Shown piece by piece: positions 1 through 5,390 of a stretch of 5,390 bases of DNA. The DNA comes from Clostridia bacterium (GTDB lineage Bacteria; Bacillota; Clostridia; Clostridiales; Clostridiaceae), in NCBI GenBank assembly GCA_009930125.1, contig RZYZ01000151.1, positions 1 through 5,390 on the forward strand. Direction: 5' to 3'. The translations under genes were made by a program, and so were the position numbers. Position 1 is the stretch's first letter; every line of letters starts with the position of its first letter. The notes beneath the pieces were generated by a model, which did not search any database, was not told where the DNA came from, and saw only the letters and a list, made by a program, of their open reading frames with translations.

Positions 1-321
1 CATGATGTCTGCGTGATGTATTGCGGAAAGATCATGGAAAAAGCACCCAAGGAAGAGCTCTTCAGCCATCCGATGAATCCCTATACCATAGGTCTCATAG
101 ACTGCATGCCTGGTAGAGGAGAAACAAAGGAAAGACTTAATGTCATTGAAGGTTATGTGCCCCATCCTTCGGATTTTCCCAAAGGATGCCGTTTTTCCAA
201 TCGATGTCCTTATGCTGTCGGAAAGTGTTATGAAGAAGTTCCTGACCTGGTGGAAATCAAGCCGAATCATTATGTGAGATGCTTTCTGGTAGAAGAGGGC
301 ATTCCACTTATTAGGAAATGA
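1..321 (+). CDS. Peptide/nickel-type ABC transporter ATP-binding protein, C-terminal part (Opp/Dpp family, partial at 5' end)
   Basis: The reading frame is open from base 1, so this is the last 106 residues of a longer protein, usually about 320-340 residues in this family. The nucleotide-binding motifs lie outside the window. Visible are the end of the ATPase domain (VCVMYCGKIME, residues 3-13), the NPYTIGL segment (26-32) and the oligopeptide-transporter C-terminal domain (oligo_HPY type). That domain has four cysteines at residues 63, 69, 76 and 94 in the pattern GCRFSNRCPY...C...C. In this family these cysteines are conserved and are thought to hold an iron-sulfur cluster. The protein would energise import of peptides, nickel or a similar solute at the inner face of the membrane. 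The NPYTIGL and IEGYVPHP segments look more like the D subunit (OppD/DppD) than the F subunit, but this is a weak call. No partner gene follows; the gene ends before a hairpin and a tRNA. The substrate cannot be told from this fragment. Confidence 0.9.
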   Translation, partial: HDVCVMYCGKIMEKAPKEELFSHPMNPYTIGLIDCMPGRGETKERLNVIEGYVPHPSDFPKGCRFSNRCPYAVGKCYEEVPDLVEIKPNHYVRCFLVEEGIPLIRK

Positions 322-366
322 CCAAGAGGTTGTGCAGTTTTGCCTTTCTCTTTCTTCTTTCTTGAG

Positions 367-406
367 ACCTGCAGATGTCGGTTTGACATTTGCAGGTTTA
401 TCCTTT
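367..406 (+). terminator. Possible intrinsic terminator of the upstream ABC-transporter gene
   Basis: A 13-bp stem (367-379 with 385-397, one G-U pair) closes on a 5-base loop, 45 bases after the stop codon. The tail (TTATCCTTT after the stem) is only partly T-rich, so termination may be weak or inefficient. A 21-base all-pyrimidine run (343-363) lies just before the stem. The 3' arm also contains the -35 box of the tRNA promoter, so the same bases appear to serve two roles. Confidence 0.5.
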
Positions 407-411
407 AGAAT
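383..411 (+). promoter_or_regulatory. Sigma-A-type promoter for the initiator tRNA gene
   Basis: A perfect TTGACA (383-388) is followed after exactly 17 bases by TAGAAT (406-411), one mismatch from the TATAAT consensus. Transcription would start near 418, giving a leader of about 30 bases before the tRNA at 450. A second TAGAAT (411-416) overlaps the first. Strong constitutive promoters of this sort are expected for a tRNA gene that stands alone. Confidence 0.75.
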
Positions 412-449
412 AGAATATGTGCTTAAGAAAGACAGTAAGCAGAGAATAT

Positions 450-525
<76 letters not shown>

Positions 526-530
526 TTAGG

Positions 531-573
531 AAAGAACCATGAAACAGGAAACTGATTCATGGTTCTTTTTTTT
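531..573 (+). terminator. Intrinsic terminator after tRNA-fMet
   Basis: A perfect 13-bp stem (531-543 with 556-568) with a 12-base loop runs straight into an uninterrupted T-run through 573. It starts six bases past the CCA end, so it ends the tRNA transcript and insulates the pst promoter region from it. Confidence 0.92.
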
Positions 574-624
574 CGGTCTGGCAGATCACCACAGTAAATA
601 GTTCATCATTGGTTTCAGTTGAAC

Positions 625-638
625 CGAAAGCGTTTACC
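625..638. promoter_or_regulatory. LacI-family / cre-like operator candidate
   Basis: CGAAAGCGTTTACC fits the Bacillota catabolite-responsive element consensus TGWAANCGNTNWCA at every fixed position except the outermost base on each side. The central GAAAGCGTTTAC is a full match. The consensus is bound by CcpA and related LacI-family regulators. The site lies about 104 bases upstream of the likely pstS -10 and just after the tRNA terminator. An upstream position would fit activation or auxiliary control better than simple blocking. Short motifs arise by chance, so this is only a candidate. Confidence 0.35.
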
Positions 639-693
639 TGTACTCTACTCAGTGTAATCGGCTTATGGAGAGGGTTTTAGGCAACTAATGCAT

Positions 694-727
694 TTAACAC
701 GGACATAACATGTAGACAATCTTCACA
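694..727 (+). promoter_or_regulatory. Candidate PhoP-binding (Pho box) cluster upstream of pstS
   Basis: Four hexamers similar to the Bacillota PhoP repeat TT(A/T/C)ACA lie in a row on the plus strand: TTAACA (694-699), ATAACA (705-710), TAGACA (713-718) and TTCACA (722-727). The first two have the classic 11-base repeat, with a 5-base spacer; the later spacers are shorter (2 and 3 bases). Relative to a start near 754 they span roughly -60 to -27, where PhoP binds at activated pst promoters in Bacillus. The irregular spacing lowers confidence. Confidence 0.45.
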
Positions 728-741
728 AAACAATCAGTGTC

Positions 742-747
742 TATAAT
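742..747 (+). promoter_or_regulatory. pstS promoter -10 box
   Basis: A perfect TATAAT lies 59 bases before the pstS start codon. No good -35 is found at 16-18 bases upstream (719-724 reads ATCTTC). A consensus -10 with a poor -35 next to TTAACA-like repeats is the layout of promoters that depend on an activator such as PhoP. The implied start near 754 gives a leader of about 53 bases. Confidence 0.6.
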
Positions 748-793
748 TCAATTTGTAGGGCACGGATGTGTCTCTCAGAATAGGTTTAAATTT

Positions 794-800
794 AGGAGGA
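794..800 (+). promoter_or_regulatory. Ribosome binding site that fixes the pstS start
   Basis: AGGAGGA lies seven bases before the ATG at 807. It rules against the in-frame GTG at 768, which has no such site and would put 13 polar residues ahead of a perfect signal peptide. Confidence 0.9.
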
Positions 801-806
801 TATGAA

Positions 807-1817
807 ATGCATAAGAAAATATTAGGTCTGGTATCATCAGTGGCAGTGGTTGCCATGCTGGCAGCATGCGGCACTACACCAGCGGAGGAAACACCATCAG
901 ATAATGGAGGGGAGCCATCCACGGAAGCACCTGCAGAAGAGCTGGAGGGAACAGTCATCGTAGATGGTTCAGGAACAGTCTATCCACTGATGGCACATAT
1001 TGCAGAAAATTATATGAGCAATGAAGAACCTGGCGTAAGTGTACAGGTAGGAAGAGCAGGATCAAGTGCTGGCCTTAAGAAGTTCATTGCGGGAGAACTG
1101 GACTTTGCAGATGCATCCAGAAAGATCAAGGATACAGAAGTGGAAGAACTGGAAGCGGCCGGAAAAGTCATGGGTGAAAATATCATGGAAATCGAACTGG
1201 CCTATGATGGTCTGACCATGGTCATCAATAAAGAGAATACATGGGCTACCGAAATGACTCAGCAGGAAATCATCGACATATACCTGTCTGGAAAGTTCAA
1301 GGATGATGATAAAGTGCTCTGGTCTGACATTCGTTCTGAATGGCCAAGTGAAGAAATCAAGTTCTATGGTCCAAATGAAAATCACGGAACGTACGAATTC
1401 TTCTACGAAGTGATACTCGACGAACAGGATATGGTTTCCACAGCCAATCTGCAGCAGGAATACTCCACACTTGTGGATCTGGTATCTAAGGATGTGAACG
1501 CCATCGCGTTCTTCGGATATGGCTACTATGCTTCCAATACAGACAAGCTGACCGCTGTGAAGGTGGACTTCGGAAATGGAGCAGTGGAACCTACCCTGGA
1601 TACCATCGGATCAGACCTGGATTATGCAGGATTCACAAGACTTGTATATACTTACCTGGATCTTGACAAAGCCAAGGAATCACCACAGATTCTGGATTAC
1701 GCGAAGTTTGTGGTATCAGCAGAAGGAGCTCAGAAGCTTGCTGGTGAAAACGGATTTGCTCCACTTCCAGCAGAGAAGCATGCTGAATACATGAGCATTC
1801 TTGAAGATCTGAAATAA
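807..1817 (+). CDS. pstS: Phosphate ABC transporter, phosphate-binding lipoprotein PstS
   Basis: The 336-residue product is the extracytoplasmic phosphate receptor of the high-affinity Pst system. It begins with a lipoprotein signal peptide: a basic n-region (HKK), a hydrophobic core and a lipobox LAAC with the lipidated cysteine at 21. An acidic Pro/Ser/Thr/Glu linker follows to about residue 48, tethering the domain to the membrane. The PstS/SphX-type domain then shows GSGTVYPL (54-61), GSSAG (85-89), DFADASRKI (99-107) and AYDGLTMVIN (132-141). The region around 187-199 (YGPNENHGTYEFF) corresponds to the phosphate-binding loop that usually reads SGT; here the Ser is replaced by His193. ATG at 807 is chosen for its AGGAGGA site and signal peptide. 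It is first in the operon, 88 bases ahead of pstC, and lies behind the candidate Pho boxes, so phosphate-limited expression is expected. Family and role are secure; the His change leaves slight room for a different oxyanion. Confidence 0.95.
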   Translation: MHKKILGLVSSVAVVAMLAACGTTPAEETPSDNGGEPSTEAPAEELEGTVIVDGSGTVYPLMAHIAENYMSNEEPGVSVQVGRAGSSAGLKKFIAGELDFADASRKIKDTEVEELEAAGKVMGENIMEIELAYDGLTMVINKENTWATEMTQQEIIDIYLSGKFKDDDKVLWSDIRSEWPSEEIKFYGPNENHGTYEFFYEVILDEQDMVSTANLQQEYSTLVDLVSKDVNAIAFFGYGYYASNTDKLTAVKVDFGNGAVEPTLDTIGSDLDYAGFTRLVYTYLDLDKAKESPQILDYAKFVVSAEGAQKLAGENGFAPLPAEKHAEYMSILEDLK

Positions 1818-1843
1818 GCGCAGACAGTTCATTTAAATCAGGA

Positions 1844-1869
1844 AAGATGAGAGAACATTCTCTCATCTT
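1844..1869 (+). repeat. Intercistronic hairpin between pstS and pstC
   Basis: A perfect 11-bp inverted repeat (1844-1854 with 1859-1869) encloses a 4-base loop, 26 bases after the pstS stop. The bases after it (ATCCGTGCG) contain no T-run, so it is not a typical terminator. Similar hairpins between a binding-protein gene and its permease genes often stabilise the upstream mRNA or mark a processing site, which yields more binding protein than permease. That role is inferred here. Confidence 0.7.
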
Positions 1870-1905
1870 ATCCGTGCGTATGGAGAAATCACAAAGGAGA
1901 ATCTT

Positions 1906-2829
1906 ATGGAAAATCAGACTAAAATAAGAGAGATGATTCAGAAAAGAGTAAAAGAAAAGAAACGGTTCATGGATAAGATTGTTCCGTTATTTCTTCTGTT
2001 TATGGCTCTGATTTCTGTATTTACCACATTCGGAATCGTGCTGACACTGATCACCGATGCATTCCGATTCTTTGCATCAGTTCCATTGTCAGAGGTTTTG
2101 AGTACGGATCTTGCACCCCTTAACAAGGATCCAAGGTTCGGTTTCATTCCTCTTTTCATCGGAACCATCACCACATCGCTTATTGCCATGCTGGTAGCGG
2201 TCCCCATCGGGCTTGCTGCAGCCATTTATCTGAGTCAGTTTGCATCACAGAGAGTGCGAAGGCTTGTGAAACCCATGCTGGAGGTGCTGGCAGGCATCCC
2301 TACCATCGTGTATGGTTTTTTCGCTTATTCCTTTGTAACTCCCTTGCTGATGAATCTGATTCCCGCTCTGGAGTCCAAGAATGCCTTGAGCCCAGGTCTT
2401 GTCATGGGAATCATGATCATACCCATGGTGGCTTCCTTATCGGAAGATGCCATGAACTCCGTTCCTGAAATCATGAAGGAAGGGGCTTTCGGACTGGGGT
2501 CCACGAAGCTTGAAGTTGCTTTCAAAGTGGTGATTCCTGCAGCGATCTCAGGAATCCTCGCATCCATTGTTTTAGGCATTTCAAGAGCCATAGGAGAGAC
2601 CATGATCGTAACCATTGCAAGTGGAAGCTCCAAAGCTTTTACCCTCGATATTACGCAGTCCATGCAGACCATGACAGGATACATAGTGGAGTTCACCAGT
2701 GGAGACGCAGCCAGCGGAACAACAGGATATTACAGTCTCTATGCGGTGGGGCTACTGCTATTCCTCTTCACCATGGTCATGAATCAGCTGGCGCACTATA
2801 TTTCTAAAAAATACAGGGAGGCATACTGA
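1906..2829 (+). CDS. pstC: Phosphate ABC transporter permease PstC
   Basis: This 307-residue integral membrane protein forms, with PstA, the phosphate channel. A basic cytoplasmic N-terminus (about 1-24) precedes the first membrane helix (about 25-50). A short external segment leads to a second helix (about 82-109, FIGTITTSLIAMLVAVPIG). A third carries the family motif LAGIPTIVYGFFA (128-140), and more follow at about 163-179, about 210-235 and near the C-terminus. The cytoplasmic EAA-type coupling loop spans about 179-215 (EDAMNSVPEIMKEGAFGLG), the surface that docks on PstB. It is followed by SRAIGETM (226-233), a charged motif conserved in Pst permeases. PstC rather than PstA is supported by its position before PstA and by the long external segment between helices 1 and 2. 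The start has AAGGAGA six bases away counted from the end of AGGAGA. Its stop overlaps the start of pstA by one base. Confidence 0.95.
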   Translation: MENQTKIREMIQKRVKEKKRFMDKIVPLFLLFMALISVFTTFGIVLTLITDAFRFFASVPLSEVLSTDLAPLNKDPRFGFIPLFIGTITTSLIAMLVAVPIGLAAAIYLSQFASQRVRRLVKPMLEVLAGIPTIVYGFFAYSFVTPLLMNLIPALESKNALSPGLVMGIMIIPMVASLSEDAMNSVPEIMKEGAFGLGSTKLEVAFKVVIPAAISGILASIVLGISRAIGETMIVTIASGSSKAFTLDITQSMQTMTGYIVEFTSGDAASGTTGYYSLYAVGLLLFLFTMVMNQLAHYISKKYREAY

Positions 2830-3761
2830 TGGCAGAAAGTGAAGTAAGAACAGAAAACAAAGATCAGGTGTCTTTAATGAAGAAAAAGTCATTCAAAGCA
2901 GACAGCAGGCAGATTGAGAGAAGAGTGAAACTCAGCGGATTTCTGAAGAATATTTTCGCGGTTTCCATAGCCATGACGCTTCTGGTTCTGTTGTTTCTGC
3001 TTGTGGATATCGTAAGAGACAGCATCGGATGGCTTGATTGGGATTTTCTCACAGGGAATCTCTCCATTTTCCCTGAAAAAGCAGGGATCTTCGGAGCCAT
3101 CATGGGAACAGTCTATATGATGCTCATCGTCATACCTGTTACCTTTATTCTTGGTGTATCCACAGCCATATACCTTGAAGAATATGCAAAACCCGGCAGA
3201 CTCAAAGACTTCATCAACATAAATCTCAGCAATCTTGCCAGTGTACCGTCCGTGATCTTCGGACTGCTTGGTCTGGCGCTCTTCTCCAGGCTCATGGGGC
3301 TAGGGGGCAGCATTTTAGCAGGTGGCCTGACCATGTCCCTGCTGGTGCTTCCAATCGTGGTTGTTGCTGCCCAGGAAGCGCTGAAGGCGGTGCCGGGGTT
3401 TTTGCGGGAAGCATCCTATGGACTTGGTGCAGATAAATGGACCACAGTCAGCAGAGTTGTTCTTCCGGTAGCACTGCCCGGTATGCTGACAGGGTTCATA
3501 TTAGGCGTGTCCAGAGCCATAGGAGAAACAGCGCCTCTTGTTGTTCTTGGTATACCGACCCTGATCATGAAAATCCCCCAGAGTGTCATGGATGATTTCA
3601 CCACGATGCCGATTCAGATCTACTACTGGACACTGGATACAGTGCTCACACCGGAATATGCGAATCTTGCCGCAGCAACCATTGTAGTGCTGCTGGTGGT
3701 GCTGTTCCTGATGAACTCGGTGGCGATTTTTATTAGAAACAAGTTTGAAAAGAAATTTTAG
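2829..3761 (+). CDS. pstA: Phosphate ABC transporter permease PstA
   Basis: This 310-residue partner of PstC makes the second half of the membrane channel. A charged cytoplasmic N-terminus of about 40 residues, rich in Lys, Glu and Arg, precedes helix 1 (about 42-62). Further helices lie at about 88-115, 137-157 (with ASVPSVIFGLLG), 162-182, about 207-227 and near 280-302. The EAA-type loop that contacts PstB runs through about 182-213 (QEALKAVPGFLREASYGLG). It is followed by SRAIGETAPL (228-237); the GETAPL form is typical of PstA, whereas PstC has GETM. The ATG overlaps the pstC stop by one base (TGATG), with AGGGAGG seven bases ahead, which points to coupled translation. A second in-frame ATG at 2877 would trim 16 residues but has a poorer ribosome site. 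Confidence 0.95.
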   Translation: MAESEVRTENKDQVSLMKKKSFKADSRQIERRVKLSGFLKNIFAVSIAMTLLVLLFLLVDIVRDSIGWLDWDFLTGNLSIFPEKAGIFGAIMGTVYMMLIVIPVTFILGVSTAIYLEEYAKPGRLKDFININLSNLASVPSVIFGLLGLALFSRLMGLGGSILAGGLTMSLLVLPIVVVAAQEALKAVPGFLREASYGLGADKWTTVSRVVLPVALPGMLTGFILGVSRAIGETAPLVVLGIPTLIMKIPQSVMDDFTTMPIQIYYWTLDTVLTPEYANLAAATIVVLLVVLFLMNSVAIFIRNKFEKKF

Positions 3762-3776
3762 CGAGAGGAGCAAACT

Positions 3777-4550
3777 ATGACTACCATTGAAAACAAGGAA
3801 GCCGTTTTTCAGGTCAGAGATCTGGATCTCTGGTATGGAGACAATCAGGCGCTAAAGAAAATCAATTTTGACATATACAAGAATGAGGTTACAGCCATCA
3901 TCGGACCATCCGGATGCGGCAAGTCCACCTTCATCAAGACACTCAACAGAATGGTGGAGAACATTCCCATTGTGAGAACAGAAGGGAAGATTCTCTATCA
4001 TGGTAATGACATTTTTTCCAGCGATCTTCGTGTGGAGGAATTGAGAACCCAAGTGGGGATGGTTTTCCAGAAACCGAATCCGTTTCCGAAATCCATACTG
4101 GAGAATGTGCTTTACGCTCCGAAGATTCACGGGCTGAAAGACAAGAATCTTCTCATGGAAATTGCGGAAACCAGCCTGAAAAGTGCGGCGCTATGGGACG
4201 AAGTGAAAGACAGGCTAAATGACAATGCCTACGGACTCTCCGGTGGCCAGCAGCAGCGTTTATGTATTGCCAGAGCACTGGCGGTCCAGCCGGATGTGAT
4301 TCTCATGGATGAACCCACATCGGCTCTGGATCCCATTGCCACGGCGAAAATTGAAGAGCTGATGGAGAGTCTGAAAAATGAGTACACCATCGCCATCGTG
4401 ACGCATTCCATGCAGCAGGCTGCAAGAATTTCTGACAGAACCGCATTTTTTCTCATGGGAGAAATGATTGAATACGGCGATACGAAGAATCTGTTCACTA
4501 CGCCGAGGGACAAGCGGACGGAAGACTACATTACCGGTAGATTCGGCTAA
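3777..4550 (+). CDS. pstB: Phosphate ABC transporter ATP-binding protein PstB
   Basis: The 257-residue ATPase works as a dimer on the inner face of PstC-PstA and drives phosphate import. All motor motifs are intact: aromatic A-loop Tyr20, Walker A GPSGCGKST (43-51), Q-loop Gln98 in VFQKPNPFP, signature LSGGQQQR (154-161), Walker B VILMDEP (174-180) with catalytic Glu179, D-loop SALD (182-185) and switch His210 in THSMQQA. The sequence MVFQKPNPFPKSI and the ending ITGRFG are characteristic of PstB among ABC ATPases, and the length equals that of E. coli PstB. It starts 15 bases after pstA with GAGAGGAG six bases ahead of the ATG. phoU follows after 13 bases. Confidence 0.98.
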   Translation: MTTIENKEAVFQVRDLDLWYGDNQALKKINFDIYKNEVTAIIGPSGCGKSTFIKTLNRMVENIPIVRTEGKILYHGNDIFSSDLRVEELRTQVGMVFQKPNPFPKSILENVLYAPKIHGLKDKNLLMEIAETSLKSAALWDEVKDRLNDNAYGLSGGQQQRLCIARALAVQPDVILMDEPTSALDPIATAKIEELMESLKNEYTIAIVTHSMQQAARISDRTAFFLMGEMIEYGDTKNLFTTPRDKRTEDYITGRFG

Positions 4551-4557
4551 AAGGAGA
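4551..4557 (+). promoter_or_regulatory. Ribosome binding site that fixes the phoU start
   Basis: AAGGAGA sits directly after the pstB stop and six bases before the ATG at 4564. It excludes the longer in-frame start at 4468, which lies inside pstB and would add 32 residues unlike PhoU. Confidence 0.9.
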
Positions 4558-4563
4558 AGAGAA

Positions 4564-5217
4564 ATGACATTAAACAGTATTGAAACAACCATCAGTCATA
4601 TGAACAACAACCTTCTGAGAATGGGATTTCTTGTGGAAACGCAGATCAAAAGAGCCATCAGGGCGCTGGTGGAAAAAGATGCCAAGCTGGCTGAACTGGT
4701 CCTCAAGGAAGACATTCAGATCAATAATCTCATGAGAGATATTGAGGATGAAGCCATCAGACTCATTGCCACACAGGGACCTGTGGCCTCGGATCTCAGA
4801 AATATCTTCACCATCATTAAAATCGTCACGGACCTGGAAAGAATGGGTGATCATGCCAAGGATATAGCAAACATCACGAAAATCAGAAGAGAGACCGATG
4901 TGGATCTGATCAATGAGGAGCTGGTTCAGATTTCTGATCTCGTCATGGAATTCATCGGGAAGTCACTGGACAGTTTCGTGGCAAAAGATAAAGATACCGC
5001 ACTGGAACTGACGAAACTGGATGATAAAATCGATCAGCTGACCTATGAAGCGGAGCAGAAAATGTTTGAAAAAGCAAACAACAATCCGGAGCTACTGAAA
5101 CTTGCGGGCGATCTGCAGTTTGTGCTGAAGTATCTGGAAAGAAACGGCGATCATGCAACCAATATCTGTGAATGGACCATCTATATCGTCACAGGAAAAT
5201 TCAAAGAACTGAATTAA
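4564..5217 (+). CDS. phoU: Phosphate signalling protein PhoU
   Basis: The 217-residue, soluble, all-helical protein links Pst transport activity to the phosphate two-component system and restrains phosphate uptake when phosphate is plentiful. It is the usual two-repeat PhoU fold. Each repeat ends in the metal-binding signature: DLERMGDHAKDIA (90-102) and YLERNGDHATNIC (190-202), where the E...D pattern and following polar residues bind metal ions in characterised PhoU proteins. The N-terminus (TLNSIETTISHMNNNLLRMG) matches the usual start of PhoU, and the length is normal. It ends the recognisable operon, 13 bases after pstB. In other bacteria PhoU acts with PstB and the sensor kinase PhoR; no kinase or regulator gene is in this window, so that partner must lie elsewhere. 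Confidence 0.97.
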   Translation: MTLNSIETTISHMNNNLLRMGFLVETQIKRAIRALVEKDAKLAELVLKEDIQINNLMRDIEDEAIRLIATQGPVASDLRNIFTIIKIVTDLERMGDHAKDIANITKIRRETDVDLINEELVQISDLVMEFIGKSLDSFVAKDKDTALELTKLDDKIDQLTYEAEQKMFEKANNNPELLKLAGDLQFVLKYLERNGDHATNICEWTIYIVTGKFKELN

Positions 5218-5390
5218 TGCTTAAATACCTGAAATGCAATTGCAGTCATTTCTGCTGGAGTCTATAATGTAGGTATCTGAATAGAAGATCCTATGGAGCA
5301 ATTCCTGTAATAAGAAAATCTGAACTTTGAAAAAAGAGACCCTTAGCAATACAATGAAAGTGTGCTGACCCAAATAAAAAGGCACAAATT
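5218..5390. other. Non-coding region after phoU, no gene seen
   Basis: No frame on either strand has both a start with a ribosome site and useful length. Weak structures are a TGCAATTGCA palindrome (5235-5244) and a 6-bp stem (5231-5236 with 5247-5252), neither followed by a T-run, so no convincing terminator for the pst operon is visible. A TATAAT (5263-5268) has only a poor -35 (TTGCAG, 5240-5245, 17-base spacer) and might be a promoter for a gene to the right. The last 30 bases resemble an insertion-sequence end. Confidence 0.5.

Noticed and set aside
13..18. Start codon for the first gene at 13 or 16
   Set aside because: The frame is open to base 1, and the protein continues a known family C-terminus whose ATPase core must lie to the left.
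611..625. Small inverted repeat GGTTT/GAACC next to the cre-like site
   Set aside because: It has only five pairs including one G-U and no T-run; this is within chance expectation.
768..806. In-frame GTG start that would lengthen PstS by 13 residues
   Set aside because: It has no ribosome site, it overlaps the AGGAGGA of the ATG at 807, and it would place polar residues before a complete lipoprotein signal peptide.
1062..1385. Minus-strand open frame inside pstS (and similar ones inside pstC, pstA, pstB and phoU)
   Set aside because: These are shadows of strongly supported plus-strand genes and show no family motifs or ribosome sites.
1844..1880. Intrinsic terminator between pstS and pstC
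   Set aside because: The stem is good but no T-run follows, and pstC lies a short way downstream on the same strand with its own ribosome site.
2877..2879. Alternative start of PstA at the second ATG
   Set aside because: The first ATG has AGGGAGG at good distance and overlaps the pstC stop, the usual sign of coupled translation.
4468..4563. Longer in-frame start for PhoU inside pstB
   Set aside because: The added 32 residues are a shifted reading of pstB and do not resemble PhoU; AAGGAGA marks the ATG at 4564.
5362..5390. Possible start of a gene at GTG 5362 running off the right edge
   Set aside because: It has only nine codons and no ribosome binding site; an insertion-sequence end is the more natural reading, itself uncertain.

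Overview
The window reads as a stretch of a Bacillota (Clostridia-like) chromosome. The grounds are purine-rich AGGAG-type ribosome binding sites before every complete gene, a lipoprotein-type phosphate-binding protein, a tRNA gene with an encoded CCA end, A-type promoters, and a complete pstSCAB-phoU cluster of the clostridial kind. Base composition looks moderate and even across the genes. The genus cannot be fixed from this sequence.

Left part (1-573): the 3' end of an Opp/Dpp-type peptide or nickel ABC-transporter ATPase runs in from the left edge and stops at 321. It is followed by a hairpin that may be its terminator. The 3' arm of that hairpin carries a near-consensus promoter (TTGACA, 17 bases, TAGAAT) reading into an initiator tRNA gene, tRNA-fMet(CAT), at 450-525. 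The tRNA is closed by a strong 13-bp hairpin and T-run terminator.

Middle (574-806): a 233-base non-coding region controls the next operon. It contains a LacI-family/cre-like operator (625-638), a cluster of TTAACA-like hexamers resembling PhoP boxes (694-727), a consensus TATAAT -10 without a good -35 (742-747), and a strong ribosome binding site for pstS.

Right part (807-5217): pstS, pstC, pstA, pstB and phoU, all on the plus strand and tightly spaced, form the high-affinity phosphate uptake system and its signalling partner. PstS captures phosphate outside the membrane, PstC and PstA form the channel, PstB drives it with ATP, and PhoU links transport state to the PhoR/PhoP-type phosphate response. 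A stable 11-bp hairpin without a T-run lies in the only sizeable gap of the operon, between pstS and pstC, and could set the excess of PstS over the membrane parts. The last 173 bases carry no gene I can support; the final 30 bases resemble an IS3-family end.

I see no previously undescribed system here. The noteworthy points are regulatory (terminator/promoter overlap, cre-like site, Pho-box cluster, intercistronic hairpin) plus a Ser-to-His change in a phosphate-binding motif of PstS.
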